From Kribbella sandramycini (GTDB taxonomy: Bacteria; Actinomycetota; Actinomycetes; Propionibacteriales; Kribbellaceae), in the NCBI RefSeq assembly GCF_013131805.1, contig NZ_JABJRC010000001.1, positions 1,178,001-1,242,000 of the forward strand: 64,000 bases of DNA, written 5' to 3'. Shown here piece by piece: positions 1 through 8,135 of the stretch. Position 1 is the first letter of the stretch. Each line of letters starts with the position of its first letter. Both the position numbers and the translations under genes were made by a program. The notes below the pieces were generated by a model. That model was given only the letters and a program-made list of their open reading frames with translations, did no database searches and had not been told where the DNA came from.

Positions 1-2
1 GC

Positions 3-671
3 GTACGGCGGCACCTGTCCCGCCGGGACGTCGAAGCGTGGGACCTGCCCGGCTTCGGCGCCCCGCGCGCCGAGGGCTTCAATTCGACGAAGGACGAGTA
101 CGTCGACTGGCTGATCGAGCGGCTGGAGTCGGTCGGTGAGCCGGTCGACCTGGTGGGCCATGACTGGGGATGCATTCTGACCGCACGCGTTGCGTCCCTG
201 CGACCCGACCTCGTGAAGACGTGGTCCGGAGGGAACGGACCGATCAACGGCGCCTACCGCTGGCACGCCCTCGCGGAGATCTGGCAGGACCTGGACAAGG
301 GCCGGCAGTTCATGGCCGATGCGACCCCGGCCGCACTCGGCGACCTGGTCGCCGGGTTCGACGTACCGGCAGAACTGGCCAGTGAGACGGCCGGTCGCGT
401 GGACGAGGTGATGAAGGACAGCATCCTCAAGCTGTACCAGTCGGCGGTCACTGTGGGCGCGGAGTGGGAGCCGGGCCTGGCGAACGTGCAAGCACCGAGT
501 CTGGTCTTCTGGGGAGCGCTCGATCCGGCCTGCCAGATCGAGTTCGGTCACCGCCTCGGCAAATCGCTGCGGGCCGTCGACGTCGTCGAGCTCGACTGCA
601 ACCACTGGACGGTGCTCCAGAAACCGGCTGCGGTCGCGTCTCTGCTCGAGGCGCACTGGAGCACTTACTGA
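3..671 (+). CDS. alpha/beta hydrolase, haloalkane dehalogenase/epoxide hydrolase type (5' end outside window)
   Basis: The reading frame is open from the window edge, so the N-terminus is missing. Near nt 150-170 lies the nucleophile elbow GHDWG, with an aspartate nucleophile as in haloalkane dehalogenases and epoxide hydrolases rather than the serine of esterases. A later ALDPACQ segment fits the acid-bearing loop and LDCNHW near the C-terminus carries the catalytic histidine. The fold and a hydrolytic role are well supported; the substrate cannot be told, because the oxyanion (HG) region and cap are incomplete. It ends against a strong hairpin shared with the convergent gene. Confidence 0.8.
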   Translation, partial: VRRHLSRRDVEAWDLPGFGAPRAEGFNSTKDEYVDWLIERLESVGEPVDLVGHDWGCILTARVASLRPDLVKTWSGGNGPINGAYRWHALAEIWQDLDKGRQFMADATPAALGDLVAGFDVPAELASETAGRVDEVMKDSILKLYQSAVTVGAEWEPGLANVQAPSLVFWGALDPACQIEFGHRLGKSLRAVDVVELDCNHWTVLQKPAAVASLLEAHWSTY

Positions 672-677
672 TGGACC

Positions 678-714
678 GGTCGGCCGGGTTCAGAGATGTC
701 GAACCCGACCGACC
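678..714. terminator. bidirectional hairpin between convergent genes
   Basis: Arms GGTCGGCCGGGTTC (678-691) and GAACCCGACCGACC (701-714) pair at 13 of 14 positions around a 9-nt loop. It lies between two convergent stop codons. No U-tract follows, as is usual in high-GC actinobacteria. Confidence 0.7.
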
Positions 715-725
715 GCTCAGGTGGA

Positions 726-1010
726 TCAGGGGTACCTGCCGACGACGGTCGACGGGGTGATCTCCGGAGCGCCGTCCATCAGGCCCGCCTGCTGGAACTC
801 CTTGAAGGCGCTCAGCGACTGCAGCAGCTCGGTGTTGCCCGAGGAGATGTGCAGAAACTGCCCATCAGGTAGCTCGAAGGCGTGGTAGGTCAGTCCTTCC
901 GGCTGCTCAGCGGCCAGCTGCGCGAACAGCGCCTCGACCTTGGCCCGGTTCGCCTCCGCTGCCCCCGGCTTCGTTCCGTACCGCACGACGTTGACTCTTT
1001 CGCTTCCCAC
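726..1010 (-). CDS. small dimeric alpha-beta barrel-like protein, hypothetical
   Basis: A protein of about 94 residues with the pattern VNVVRYGTKPG, then a helix and LTYHAFELPDGQFLHIS, which resembles single-domain antibiotic-biosynthesis monooxygenase/dimeric alpha-beta barrel proteins. I chose the GTG at 1010 because an AGGAG sits just upstream; an ATG at 1034 in the same frame is possible. It stands alone, convergent with the hydrolase. No catalytic residue can be assigned and the fold call is tentative. Confidence 0.5.
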   Translation of the reverse strand: MGSERVNVVRYGTKPGAAEANRAKVEALFAQLAAEQPEGLTYHAFELPDGQFLHISSGNTELLQSLSAFKEFQQAGLMDGAPEITPSTVVGRYP

Positions 1011-1214
1011 GACGACTCCTGAACTGGTGGGCATCCGGCGACTCCGGCTGCCGTCGCAGAGAAGACAACAGCGGGGGTCTCCTTCGTGACGGCCTCAGGG
1101 CGACCGGGAGTGCGACTCCTACCGATCCGGCCGTCAACGAGCGTTTGAATGGCCGAGTAAGCAGGGAGTGAGACTCCTGGTCAGTCCGCCCCGGCACGAG
1201 GTGGACTGACGGGC

Positions 1215-1943
1215 ATGAACGACTTCCCTCCGATGATCGTGCCGGTGGATCACACCGCACCGGTCCCCCGCCGGATCCGGGCAATGCTCGGGAACCGATG
1301 CGTCCTGGACACCACCGACGCCGTCTACCTCTGGGAGTGGCCGGGCTACCCGGCGTACTACATCCCGATCGAGGACGTCGTCGACGGGCTGCTGCACGAC
1401 ACCGGTGAAGTCGAGCGGCAGTCTCGCGGTCCGGCCCGGATCCACCGAGCCGGCCACGGCCTGGCCCGCCGGTACGACCAGGGCCTCGTCGCTGGGCGAG
1501 TCACCTTCGACTGGGCCGCGATGGACGCCTGGTTCGAAGAGGACGACCAGGTGTGGGTCCATCCGCGGAGCCCGTATCACCGGGTCGACCCCATGCGGTC
1601 GTCGCGACACGTCAAGGTGGAGCTCAACGACATCGTCCTGGCCGAGTCCTCCTCGACGGTGACGGTGTTCGAAACCGGACTGCCCACCCGCTACTACTTC
1701 CCACGGCACGCCGTGAACTTCGAGGACCTCACCCCGAGCCCGACGCGGACGCAATGCCCGTACAAGGGCCGCACCAGCGAGTACTGGTCGTCGGGCGACC
1801 AGGCCGACATCGCCTGGTCGTACGACTTCCCCACGGTCGCGCTGCGTCCGGTGACGGGGCTGGTCGCGTTCCTCAACGAGCAGGTCGACCTGACCGTCGA
1901 CGGTGTCCGCCTGGACCGGGTGGTCACGCACTTCTCGCGCTGA
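1215..1943 (+). CDS. DUF427 domain-containing protein
   Basis: A 242-residue protein with two copies of the DUF427 beta-rich fold. The first begins near residue 20 (RIRAMLGNRCVLDTTDAVYLWEW) and the second near residue 135 (VKVELNDIVLAES). The second holds the family hallmark LPTRYYFP and CPYKGRTSEYWS. The length matches actinobacterial two-domain members. Biochemical function is unknown for the family. About 70 bp separates it from the downstream sigma factor gene on the same strand, so co-transcription is possible. Confidence 0.8.
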   Translation: MNDFPPMIVPVDHTAPVPRRIRAMLGNRCVLDTTDAVYLWEWPGYPAYYIPIEDVVDGLLHDTGEVERQSRGPARIHRAGHGLARRYDQGLVAGRVTFDWAAMDAWFEEDDQVWVHPRSPYHRVDPMRSSRHVKVELNDIVLAESSSTVTVFETGLPTRYYFPRHAVNFEDLTPSPTRTQCPYKGRTSEYWSSGDQADIAWSYDFPTVALRPVTGLVAFLNEQVDLTVDGVRLDRVVTHFSR

Positions 1944-2010
1944 CCTGCTTGTCACGTTCCGGTGGGCTGCCCTGTCTTTCTGATGACCGCACAAACCTGG
2001 AAAGGTCAAG

Positions 2011-2892
2011 ATGGAGCAGATTGCGCTGGACGAGGCCGCGGAGATCTTCACCCAGGCTCGGCGGCGTCTGTTCGGTATCGCCTACCGCATGCTGGGCACC
2101 GTCAGCGACGCCGAAGATCTCCTGCAGGAAGTCTGGCTGCGCTGGCAAGCCGCCGACCGTACGACGGTCCACAACCCGATCGCGTACCTGTCGACGACCA
2201 CCTCGAGGCTCGCGATCAACGCCACCAAGACCGCCTACGCACGGCACGAGACCTACGCCGGGCCGTGGCTGCCCGAACCGGTGGACACCTCGGCGGATCC
2301 ACAACTGGGCGCCGAACGTGGCGCCGCGCTGGAGCTCGCCGTACTGATGTTGATGGAGAAGCTTCCACCGCACGAGCGAGCGGCGTACGTCTTGCGTGAG
2401 GCCTTCGACTATCCGTATCGGGAGATCGCCGAGATCATCCGGACCACCGAGGCCACCGCTCGCCAGTGGGTCACCCGTGCGCGCAAGCATCTGGCGGAGG
2501 ACCGGCGAGCCCCGGTGGCACCGTCCGAGCGGCAACGCCTGCTGAACGGCTTCCTGGCCGCCGCCCAGGCCGGCGACATCGCCGGTCTGGAGGAACTGCT
2601 CGCCGACGAGGTCGTCAGCTACTCCGACAGCGGCGGCACCAGCAGCAACGCGGCCCGAGTGCCGCTGTACGGCGCCGCGACCGTCGCGGCCGCGGTCGTC
2701 GGCTTCGCCTCCAAGGTCTGGCGCGATGTCAGCGCCGAGCCTGTCACCGTCAACGGGCAGTACGCGCTTCGCCTCCGCCAGCAGGGCGCCGTCTTCGCGG
2801 TTCTCAGTATCGATGCCTCGGACGACGGCATCACCCAAGTCCTCTGGCAGGTCAATCCTGCCAAGATCGAAGGAGCAGGATCATGGACCTGA
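2011..2892 (+). CDS. sigJ: ECF sigma factor, SigJ family
   Basis: A 293-residue protein. Residues about 10-80 form sigma region 2 (RRLFGIAYRMLGTVSDAEDLLQEVWLRW). Residues about 110-165 form region 4 with a helix-turn-helix (YREIAEIIRTTEATARQWVTRARKHL). The C-terminal 120 residues form the SnoaL/NTF2-like domain typical of SigJ (ECF41-like) factors, which in this family modulates activity and often replaces an anti-sigma factor. Its 3' end overlaps the next gene by 10 bp, so the two are translationally linked. ECF41 factors usually sit next to a COMM-type oxidoreductase gene; the neighbour here is an SDR. Confidence 0.88.
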   Translation: MEQIALDEAAEIFTQARRRLFGIAYRMLGTVSDAEDLLQEVWLRWQAADRTTVHNPIAYLSTTTSRLAINATKTAYARHETYAGPWLPEPVDTSADPQLGAERGAALELAVLMLMEKLPPHERAAYVLREAFDYPYREIAEIIRTTEATARQWVTRARKHLAEDRRAPVAPSERQRLLNGFLAAAQAGDIAGLEELLADEVVSYSDSGGTSSNAARVPLYGAATVAAAVVGFASKVWRDVSAEPVTVNGQYALRLRQQGAVFAVLSIDASDDGITQVLWQVNPAKIEGAGSWT

Positions 2893-3656
2893 ACATCGCC
2901 GGCCGGACCGCGGTGGTGTGCGCGTCGACCTCCGGCCTGGGCGAGGGCGTCGCCCGCGCCCTCGCCGCGGAAGGCGCGAACGTCGTGGTGACCGGACGCC
3001 GCGAGCAACTGGCCAAGTCGATCGCCGCCGAGTTGCCCTCGGCAATCGGTGTCGGCGTGGACATGATGAGCGAGGGCGGGCCCGAGCGCATCGTCCAGGC
3101 CGCCCTCGACGCCTTCGGCTCGGTCGACATCCTCGTACTCAACGGCCCCGGACCCAAGCCGGCGGTTGCGCTGGACGTCACCTCCGAAGACATCAGTACG
3201 GCGGTCGCGTCGGTGATCCGTCCGCAGCAACGGATGGTGTCGCTGGTGCTGGACGGGATGCGCGACCGCGGCTGGGGCCGGATCCTGTCGATGTCGGCGA
3301 CCAACGTCGTGGAGCCGCTCCCGGCCCTGGCGTTGTCGAACATCGGCCGCCCAGCCCTCGCCGGATACCTCAAGACGCTCGCGACACAGGTCGCGCCGTC
3401 CGGGGTGACTGTGAATCTCCTGCTGGCCGGCGGCTTCCGTACCGCTCGCCGCGACGCCGTCGAGGCCACCAAAGCTGCCCGGACCGGGCGCCCCGCGGCC
3501 GAGATTCAGGCCGAGGAGGCGGCCGAAGTGCCGATGCGTCGCTTCGGAGCCGTCCACGAGTTCGCCGCCGTAGCCGCCTTCCTCTGCAGCGACCTCGCCT
3601 CCTACACCACCGGTACGGCGTTCCGCTGCGACGGCGGCCTCGTCCACAGCCTATGA
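2883..3656 (+). CDS. SDR family oxidoreductase
   Basis: A 257-residue short-chain dehydrogenase/reductase. The N-terminal cofactor motif reads CASTSGLGEGVARAL, followed by VVVTGRR, which suggests NADP(H) preference. The middle carries NGPGPKPA in place of the usual NNAG, as in the 3-oxoacyl-ACP reductase-like subgroup with an NGPGP variant. SMSATNVVEPLPALALSNIGR occupies the catalytic Ser/Tyr/Lys region, and the usual YxxxK is replaced by a segment without that tyrosine, so canonical SDR catalysis is uncertain. The ATG overlaps the 3' end of sigJ, marking a coupled pair. Confidence 0.8.
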   Translation: MDLNIAGRTAVVCASTSGLGEGVARALAAEGANVVVTGRREQLAKSIAAELPSAIGVGVDMMSEGGPERIVQAALDAFGSVDILVLNGPGPKPAVALDVTSEDISTAVASVIRPQQRMVSLVLDGMRDRGWGRILSMSATNVVEPLPALALSNIGRPALAGYLKTLATQVAPSGVTVNLLLAGGFRTARRDAVEATKAARTGRPAAEIQAEEAAEVPMRRFGAVHEFAAVAAFLCSDLASYTTGTAFRCDGGLVHSL

Positions 3657-3705
3657 GCCGTCTTCGACGAGCTCACGTAACGCCTTCTCTGTGATGCTTC
3701 CGGGC

Positions 3706-4119
3706 TCAGCGGTCGGCCGGTACCCGCCGACTGCTCAGGACCAGCACGATCAGTGGCAGAAGAACAGTCAGCCCGAGGGTGATCGCGAGGCCGATCGAAC
3801 CACCGGTGGAGAGGTGCTCCAGATGCGTCAGGTGAAAGATCGTATGCGGTACAGCGAACACCAGATAGGCCGCCATACTCATCCGCACCATTGACGACGA
3901 CATCGTCGCGAGCGTGTAGAACAGCACCACCGCGAACCCCAGGTTCATCAAACCGTAGTCACGCATCAGATGCTCGTTGTACGGCGGCAGGAGCGCAGTC
4001 CATCCCGTATTGAGAAACGGCAACGGACCGTCCTCGTAGAACGACACCGGCAGGAACGAAGCCCACACACCGACCATGGCCGTCTGAACCGCCAGCAACG
4101 CAATCAACACGCGCCCCAT
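3706..4119 (-). CDS. small integral membrane protein, hypothetical
   Basis: A 137-residue protein with about four hydrophobic segments (ALLAVQTAMVGVWASF, LMNLGFAVVLFYTLATM, SMAAYLVFAVPHTIFHL, LGLTVLLPLIVLVL). GAGGAGC precedes the start. A His-rich FHLTHLEHL loop joins segments three and four. It stands alone and is convergent with the SDR gene. I do not recognise a function. Confidence 0.6.
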   Translation of the reverse strand: MGRVLIALLAVQTAMVGVWASFLPVSFYEDGPLPFLNTGWTALLPPYNEHLMRDYGLMNLGFAVVLFYTLATMSSSMVRMSMAAYLVFAVPHTIFHLTHLEHLSTGGSIGLAITLGLTVLLPLIVLVLSSRRVPADR

Positions 4120-4354
4120 CACTGTCGCTCCTCATTCGTCCAGTCGTGACGTTCCCGAGGGAACGCGGTACACCTCGCCTGCATCATCCGACCAGGCCGC
4201 GGACCTTGCGTAGGAGTCACACACCTGTCCTGAGCACTCCGGACCCACCGCGGACCTCGCTGCGGTACGCGTGGGAGTTCGACACCTACCCGGCGCTACG
4301 GAGCGCCCGGAACAGTTGCCGGGCAAGACGAGGTCTCGAGCACCGGGAGGGATC

Positions 4355-4732
4355 ATGAGAGGTATCACCAGGCGGATGGTCGTCGCGGCGGCGTCCGCTG
4401 CAGTCGCCGTGACGCTCGCCGTGCAGCCGGCGTTCGCGGCGGTTGTGCAGATCGATCGCTTCGGCGCCACGGTCCAGCTGGACACCGCACCGGGGAACGG
4501 CGCACCGAGCTGGGTCTGGGTCTACGGCGCGGGCGACAACTGGGCGATCTCCACCCGGGCGCAGTACATGTACGTCGGCAGCAAAACGATTCATACCTTG
4601 CAGGTCGGCCGGAGAAAGTCCGCGTCGGTGAGCACTCCAGAAGAGGTCCGGGCGATCAGGGCCTGCGTCCTGGTGAAGTATCCGCGGCACAAAGAGTTCT
4701 GGAGCTGTAGCGAATGGCTGGCCAGCAGCTGA
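4355..4732 (+). CDS. secreted protein, hypothetical
   Basis: A 125-residue protein with a clear Sec signal peptide (RRMVVAAASAAVAVTLAV, cleavage after AFA). The mature part of about 95 residues is beta-rich with two cysteines, one at ACVLVKY and one at FWSCSEW, that could form one disulfide. GGGAGG lies 5 bp before the chosen ATG; in-frame sequence further upstream lacks a ribosome binding site. Exported, with no recognisable family. Confidence 0.65.
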   Translation: MRGITRRMVVAAASAAVAVTLAVQPAFAAVVQIDRFGATVQLDTAPGNGAPSWVWVYGAGDNWAISTRAQYMYVGSKTIHTLQVGRRKSASVSTPEEVRAIRACVLVKYPRHKEFWSCSEWLASS

Positions 4733-4737
4733 GTACG

Positions 4738-5030
4738 TCACCAGGTGACGGGTGGCGTGTCGACTCCCTGGATCATCGTCGCGTCCCGCAGTTCCAGCTC
4801 TGCGACCGGCACCGCGAGTTCCGGCTCGGCGAACGCCGCCGAGTCCCGGCAGACGATCGAGTTCGCGATGATCACACCGTCGCCAGCCTTGATCGTCATA
4901 CCGGCGATCTCGATGTCCTGCGTGGCGATCCGCGCCGGCAAAGCGTCCAGCACGAACAGGTACCGCAGCAGTTCGTCCACCGCACCAGGCGCCACCGCCG
5001 AGTCGGCACGAAACCGGGCCAGCTGGCCGG
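4738..5030 (-). pseudogene. cytochrome P450 remnant, deleted for the haem-binding loop
   Basis: Translation shows a piece of the P450 C-terminal half: QLARFRADSA, AVDELLRYL (end of the K-helix approach), ARIATQDIEIAGMTIKAGD (beta region after ExxR), then VICRD-like text NSIVCRDSAAFAEPE. It jumps directly to a terminal beta strand (AVPVAELELRDAT), so the segment containing FGxGxHxCxG is absent. A TGA lies in frame just upstream of the recognisable part, so the N-terminal two thirds are also gone. It cannot bind haem and is a decayed gene. Confidence 0.75.
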
Positions 5031-5081
5031 TCCTTCAACCGGCTTTGCAACCTGCCGAACCCAGCTCTGCAGGCTGTCGTC

Positions 5082-5795
5082 CTAGCACTGACCTGCCGAC
5101 ATGAGCAGAGCCAGCCCAAAGCATCTCGCGTCCGACAGGCCCGCCGCGGTGTAGATGACGATCAACTCGGTCTCGTCCCACGGAACGCAGGAACTCGTAG
5201 TCCAGCTCAACTTCATGGTGCGGCGTAGTGTTACGAACCTTCGTTGGCGACGCTGATCTCGCCGACCATCACTCAAGCATTCCAAGCGCTCTCGGGGATC
5301 GACAGCTAACAAGCAGGCAGTCGGGACTGCGGGCCGTGCGACTGAAGGGAGTCCAGGCGAACCGGAGTGGCAGCTGTCAAACAATGCGGACACTACGCGC
5401 GCTGATCTTGGATGCACTGCCATCAGGACCTCCCACATCACGCCTCGGGAGGAATCAGCCCGACTGACGGCGATCGCCGCCGCGACCGATCCCGCACCGA
5501 GCAGGTTGTGCGCGTCGCCGTGGCCCGCGCCGTACGTCGGGCACACCTCGTCACTCAGGTTGGTGATCGCCGCGGCATTCGCGTCGATCCAGCCGATCGC
5601 CACCGCTTTCGCGTCGGTCGAGCGGGCGAGATTCACGGGCGCCCGGTACTCCGACGGCGAGACGCCGATCTGCTCGTCGTGGCCGAGACTCGCCCCGAGT
5701 ACGGCGTCCGCCTGCGACATCGCCAGCGGACCGGCCGCAGCCGTCAGGCCGAAGGCTTTGAGCAGGCGCCGCCGGCCCACGTGGTAGTTGGTCAT
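5082..5795 (-). pseudogene. M20-family amidohydrolase remnant with Tat-like signal
   Basis: The first 110 residues look like the N-terminus of an AbgB-type M20 peptidase/amidohydrolase: a twin-arginine leader (RRRLLKAFG), then AIGWIDANAAAITNLSDEV, then GHGDAHNLLGAGSVAAAIA. In intact members about 90 residues lie between these last two blocks, so there is an internal deletion. The metal motif HGCGH also reads HGDAH. After about residue 135 similarity stops and the frame runs into unrelated sequence. It adjoins the P450 remnant, forming about 1 kb of decayed DNA. The operator at 5817 precedes it. Confidence 0.65.
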
Positions 5796-5816
5796 CGTCG
5801 ATTCCTCACCAAGTGA

Positions 5817-5834
5817 TTAAGACACGTGCTTTAA
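5817..5834. promoter_or_regulatory. TTAA-type palindromic operator, site 1
   Basis: TTAAGACACGTGCTTTAA, an 18-bp near-perfect inverted repeat, the first of nine in the window. It lies between the M20 remnant and the NTF2-like gene, followed by TACCGT as a possible -10 for the latter. The likely regulator is one of the paralogous TetR proteins encoded at 56452 and 61803 (inference). Confidence 0.75.
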
Positions 5835-5877
5835 TCTCTGTCTACCGTAGCCCGCCCAACCGAGATGAGGACGAGAG

Positions 5878-6384
5878 ATGGTTCTGGCCCACGTACCCGA
5901 GGATCTACAGGCGGCCGCCGAAGAGATCGAACAGTGGTTCAACGAGGACTACCTACCGACCTGGGTGGCCGCGGTCGCCAACAACGCAGACCCCTCGTTC
6001 ATCACCCAGTACTGGGGCACCCCGCTGTGGCTGAGCGACTCGAGCGGCCCGATGCGCCTGATCGCACAGGAGGCGGAACTCATCGGCTGGATGCAAGCCA
6101 GCATCAACCGCCTCCACGCGGCCGGCTACGCCGACACCGCCGTCATCGACCGCCGCGCGTTCACCTTCAACCAGAACAGCGGGGCGATCGACGCCATTTG
6201 GTCGCGCCGGCGCGCCGACGGAAGCGAGATCGAGCGGCTGGCCGTTCACTTCACGATCGGACGGCGTACCGACGGCCTGCGCGTGATCGCAGTCCTCGCG
6301 TACACGACGAACACCAATCGACTCAATGACATCTGGCCTGTTCAGACCCAGGGCGCCAACTGTGACGCGCTTCCGTACATCTGA
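5878..6384 (+). CDS. NTF2-like/SnoaL-fold hypothetical protein
   Basis: A 168-residue protein. The order of an N-terminal helix (EDLQAAAEEIEQWFNEDYLPTW), a short helix with conserved tryptophans (ITQYWGTPLWL), and then alternating strands ending in IERLAVHFTIGRR and LRVIAVLAYT fits the NTF2-like cone fold found in SnoaL-type cyclases and orphan DUFs. No catalytic His/Asp pair can be named. It is transcribed away from the M20 remnant, with operator site 1 immediately upstream, and meets the GNAT gene tail to tail. Confidence 0.6.
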   Translation: MVLAHVPEDLQAAAEEIEQWFNEDYLPTWVAAVANNADPSFITQYWGTPLWLSDSSGPMRLIAQEAELIGWMQASINRLHAAGYADTAVIDRRAFTFNQNSGAIDAIWSRRRADGSEIERLAVHFTIGRRTDGLRVIAVLAYTTNTNRLNDIWPVQTQGANCDALPYI

Positions 6385-6387
6385 ACC

Positions 6388-7170
6388 TCAGGCGCGCCAC
6401 GTCCAGTTCTGGCGTTCGTAGCGGATCTTGAAGCCGGCCCGAAGGAGATTGTTCAGCGAGATACTGCGCGTCCCTTCGGCCGGCACCGCCGTCTCGACAC
6501 TCAGCAGCGTCGCACCCGCCGCGGCAGCCTTCCTGATCCGGGCCGCCAGGAGCGCCGACTGCGCCCCTCGCCGCTGAAACTCGGGCAGCGTGGACGCGCC
6601 GGCGATCTCCGCCACATCACCCCTGACCATCAGCCCGGCCGCGGCCACCATCCGGTCGCCGTCGAAGGCACCGAACATCGACCAGCCCGGGAGTCCAGCA
6701 GCGCCCTGCACCGCGGGCGCGACCTGCTCCTGCGGCATCCCGAAGCCCTGGACCAGCACAGCCGCCCATTCCTCCGCATCGTGCACATCGACCTCCGCCA
6801 CCCGCAGGCTGGTCTCCGGCATCACCACCTGGCCGGTCGACCTGGACAGCTTCACCCAACTGGACTCCGCGACGAGGCCTTCCGCGGCGCAGATCTCCTC
6901 CCAGTCCACCGGCAGCACCGACGGCGCGAGCTGCAGCATCGCGAACTTGTTGCCGTTCTCGCGATAGAAGTCGAGGATCGACGTCACCAGCTTCGCCGTC
7001 ACCGGCTCCTCGAAGCCCAGCCCGAGCGCCTTGCTCCAGTACTCCGTCACGTCGTCCCGAACCGCGAGGGCGACGCCGCCGCCGATCCGGGCCGACGCCA
7101 TTCCGTACCGCTCCGCCACCTCCGGCGACGCATGCACCTCGTAGTCCCACACCAACTCGGCCTCCGGCAA
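6388..7170 (-). CDS. GNAT family N-acetyltransferase
   Basis: A protein of about 260 residues. The acetyl-CoA binding motif A is near the C-terminus (AEIAGASTLPEFQRRGAQSALLAARI, with the R/QxxGxG/A-type RRGAQS turn), and SLNNLLRAGFKI gives the motif B strand and helix. It is a close paralog of the gene at 28947, sharing IGGGVALAVRDD, LDFYRENGN and SISLNNLLRAGF. The paralog has about 15 more N-terminal residues; here the matching sequence runs through the operator and meets an in-frame TGA, leaving only a TTG at 7170 as start. It diverges from the mycothiol-isomerase gene. Confidence 0.75.
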   Translation of the reverse strand: MPEAELVWDYEVHASPEVAERYGMASARIGGGVALAVRDDVTEYWSKALGLGFEEPVTAKLVTSILDFYRENGNKFAMLQLAPSVLPVDWEEICAAEGLVAESSWVKLSRSTGQVVMPETSLRVAEVDVHDAEEWAAVLVQGFGMPQEQVAPAVQGAAGLPGWSMFGAFDGDRMVAAAGLMVRGDVAEIAGASTLPEFQRRGAQSALLAARIRKAAAAGATLLSVETAVPAEGTRSISLNNLLRAGFKIRYERQNWTWRA

Positions 7171-7184
7171 CTCGGCGAGCGTAT

Positions 7185-7226
7185 TGAAATTTCATCATGC
7201 CCGAAATAGGCTGGGGTGAAATTTCA
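7185..7226. promoter_or_regulatory. paired TGAAATTTCA operator (MarR-type), pair 1
   Basis: Perfect palindromes TGAAATTTCA at 7185-7194 and 7217-7226, centres 32 bp apart. TTGAAA (7184-7189) with TAGGCT 17 bp later gives a plausible promoter for the + strand gene, so both palindromes would cover it. The left copy also abuts the start of the divergent GNAT gene. Confidence 0.8.
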
Positions 7227-7260
7227 ACTACATGGGCAATGTCGTTCCAGGAGGTAGGAC

Positions 7261-8049
7261 ATGACTGACGTCGATGCTGTGATCGCGGCGCTTCGCACCG
7301 GACACGACCGCTTGGCCGAGCTGGTGAAGACCTTCGGCGAAGCGGAGCTGGCCGCGCAGTCGGCCGCGAGCGAGTGGGACATCGCGCAGGTGCTCAGCCA
7401 TCTGGGGAGCGGCGCGGAAATCATGGGCAACGCGTTCCAACTCGCTCTCGAGGGGCAACCTCCCGGCGACAAGGCCTACAACAAGAGCGTGTGGAAGCGG
7501 TGGAACGGGTTGTCGCGCCGGGAACAGGCGGACAACTTCCTGGACTGGAACGAGAAGTTCGTCGTTCTGTTCGAGTCGCTCGACAGCGACCAGCGGCGGA
7601 ACCTGCGTGTTCAGCTGAGCTTCCTGCCGGAGCCGACCGACGTGGCGACGTACGTCCAGATGCGCCTCAACGAGCTCACCTTCCACTCGTGGGACGTCCG
7701 CAGCCCTGCCGACCCCACCCTCCCCCTCGACTCCGAGGCCGTCCCGCACCTCCTCCGGACCCCGGTCGACCCGAGCTGGATCACCAAGCCGGCCTCACTC
7801 AACGGACGCACCGCGGTCGTCGGCATCACCACAACTGAGCCCGCGACCGAGTTCACGCTCCGCCTCGGCGACCCCGTCAGCATCGAATGGGCCCCGGCGG
7901 CGAACGCCGACGCAACCCTTACCCTGCCCGCCGAAGCCTGGCTCCGCCTGTCCGCCGGCCGCCTCGACCCAGCCCACACCCCGGACTCCGTCAAGATCTA
8001 CGGCGCCGTCTCCCTCGACACCATCCGCGGCGTCTTCGCCGGCTTCTGA
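7261..8049 (+). CDS. maleylpyruvate isomerase family mycothiol-dependent protein
   Basis: A 262-residue protein. Residues 1-150 form a DinB-like four-helix bundle: WDIAQVLSHLG (His47) and NELTFHSWDV (Glu and His near residues 139 and 143) supply the His/Glu/His metal triad seen in mycothiol-dependent maleylpyruvate isomerase. The C-terminal part is SCP2-like (IEWAPAANADATLTLPAEAWLRLSAGR). GGAGGT precedes the ATG. Members act as mycothiol S-transferases or isomerases on electrophiles; the exact reaction is not known here. The paired operator upstream ties it to the MarR set. Confidence 0.82.
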   Translation: MTDVDAVIAALRTGHDRLAELVKTFGEAELAAQSAASEWDIAQVLSHLGSGAEIMGNAFQLALEGQPPGDKAYNKSVWKRWNGLSRREQADNFLDWNEKFVVLFESLDSDQRRNLRVQLSFLPEPTDVATYVQMRLNELTFHSWDVRSPADPTLPLDSEAVPHLLRTPVDPSWITKPASLNGRTAVVGITTTEPATEFTLRLGDPVSIEWAPAANADATLTLPAEAWLRLSAGRLDPAHTPDSVKIYGAVSLDTIRGVFAGF

Positions 8050-8135
8050 GGTCGCGAACGGGACGAGGGCGGCGTTCTGCGGATAGTGGTGGGCGGCGGT
8101 GGGCTTTAGCTTCCTCTGGAGACGGAGGAGGGGTA

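Noticed and set aside
5228..5467. 79-codon plus-strand frame inside the M20 remnant
   Set aside because: No recognisable motif or ribosome site; lies opposite the decayed gene.
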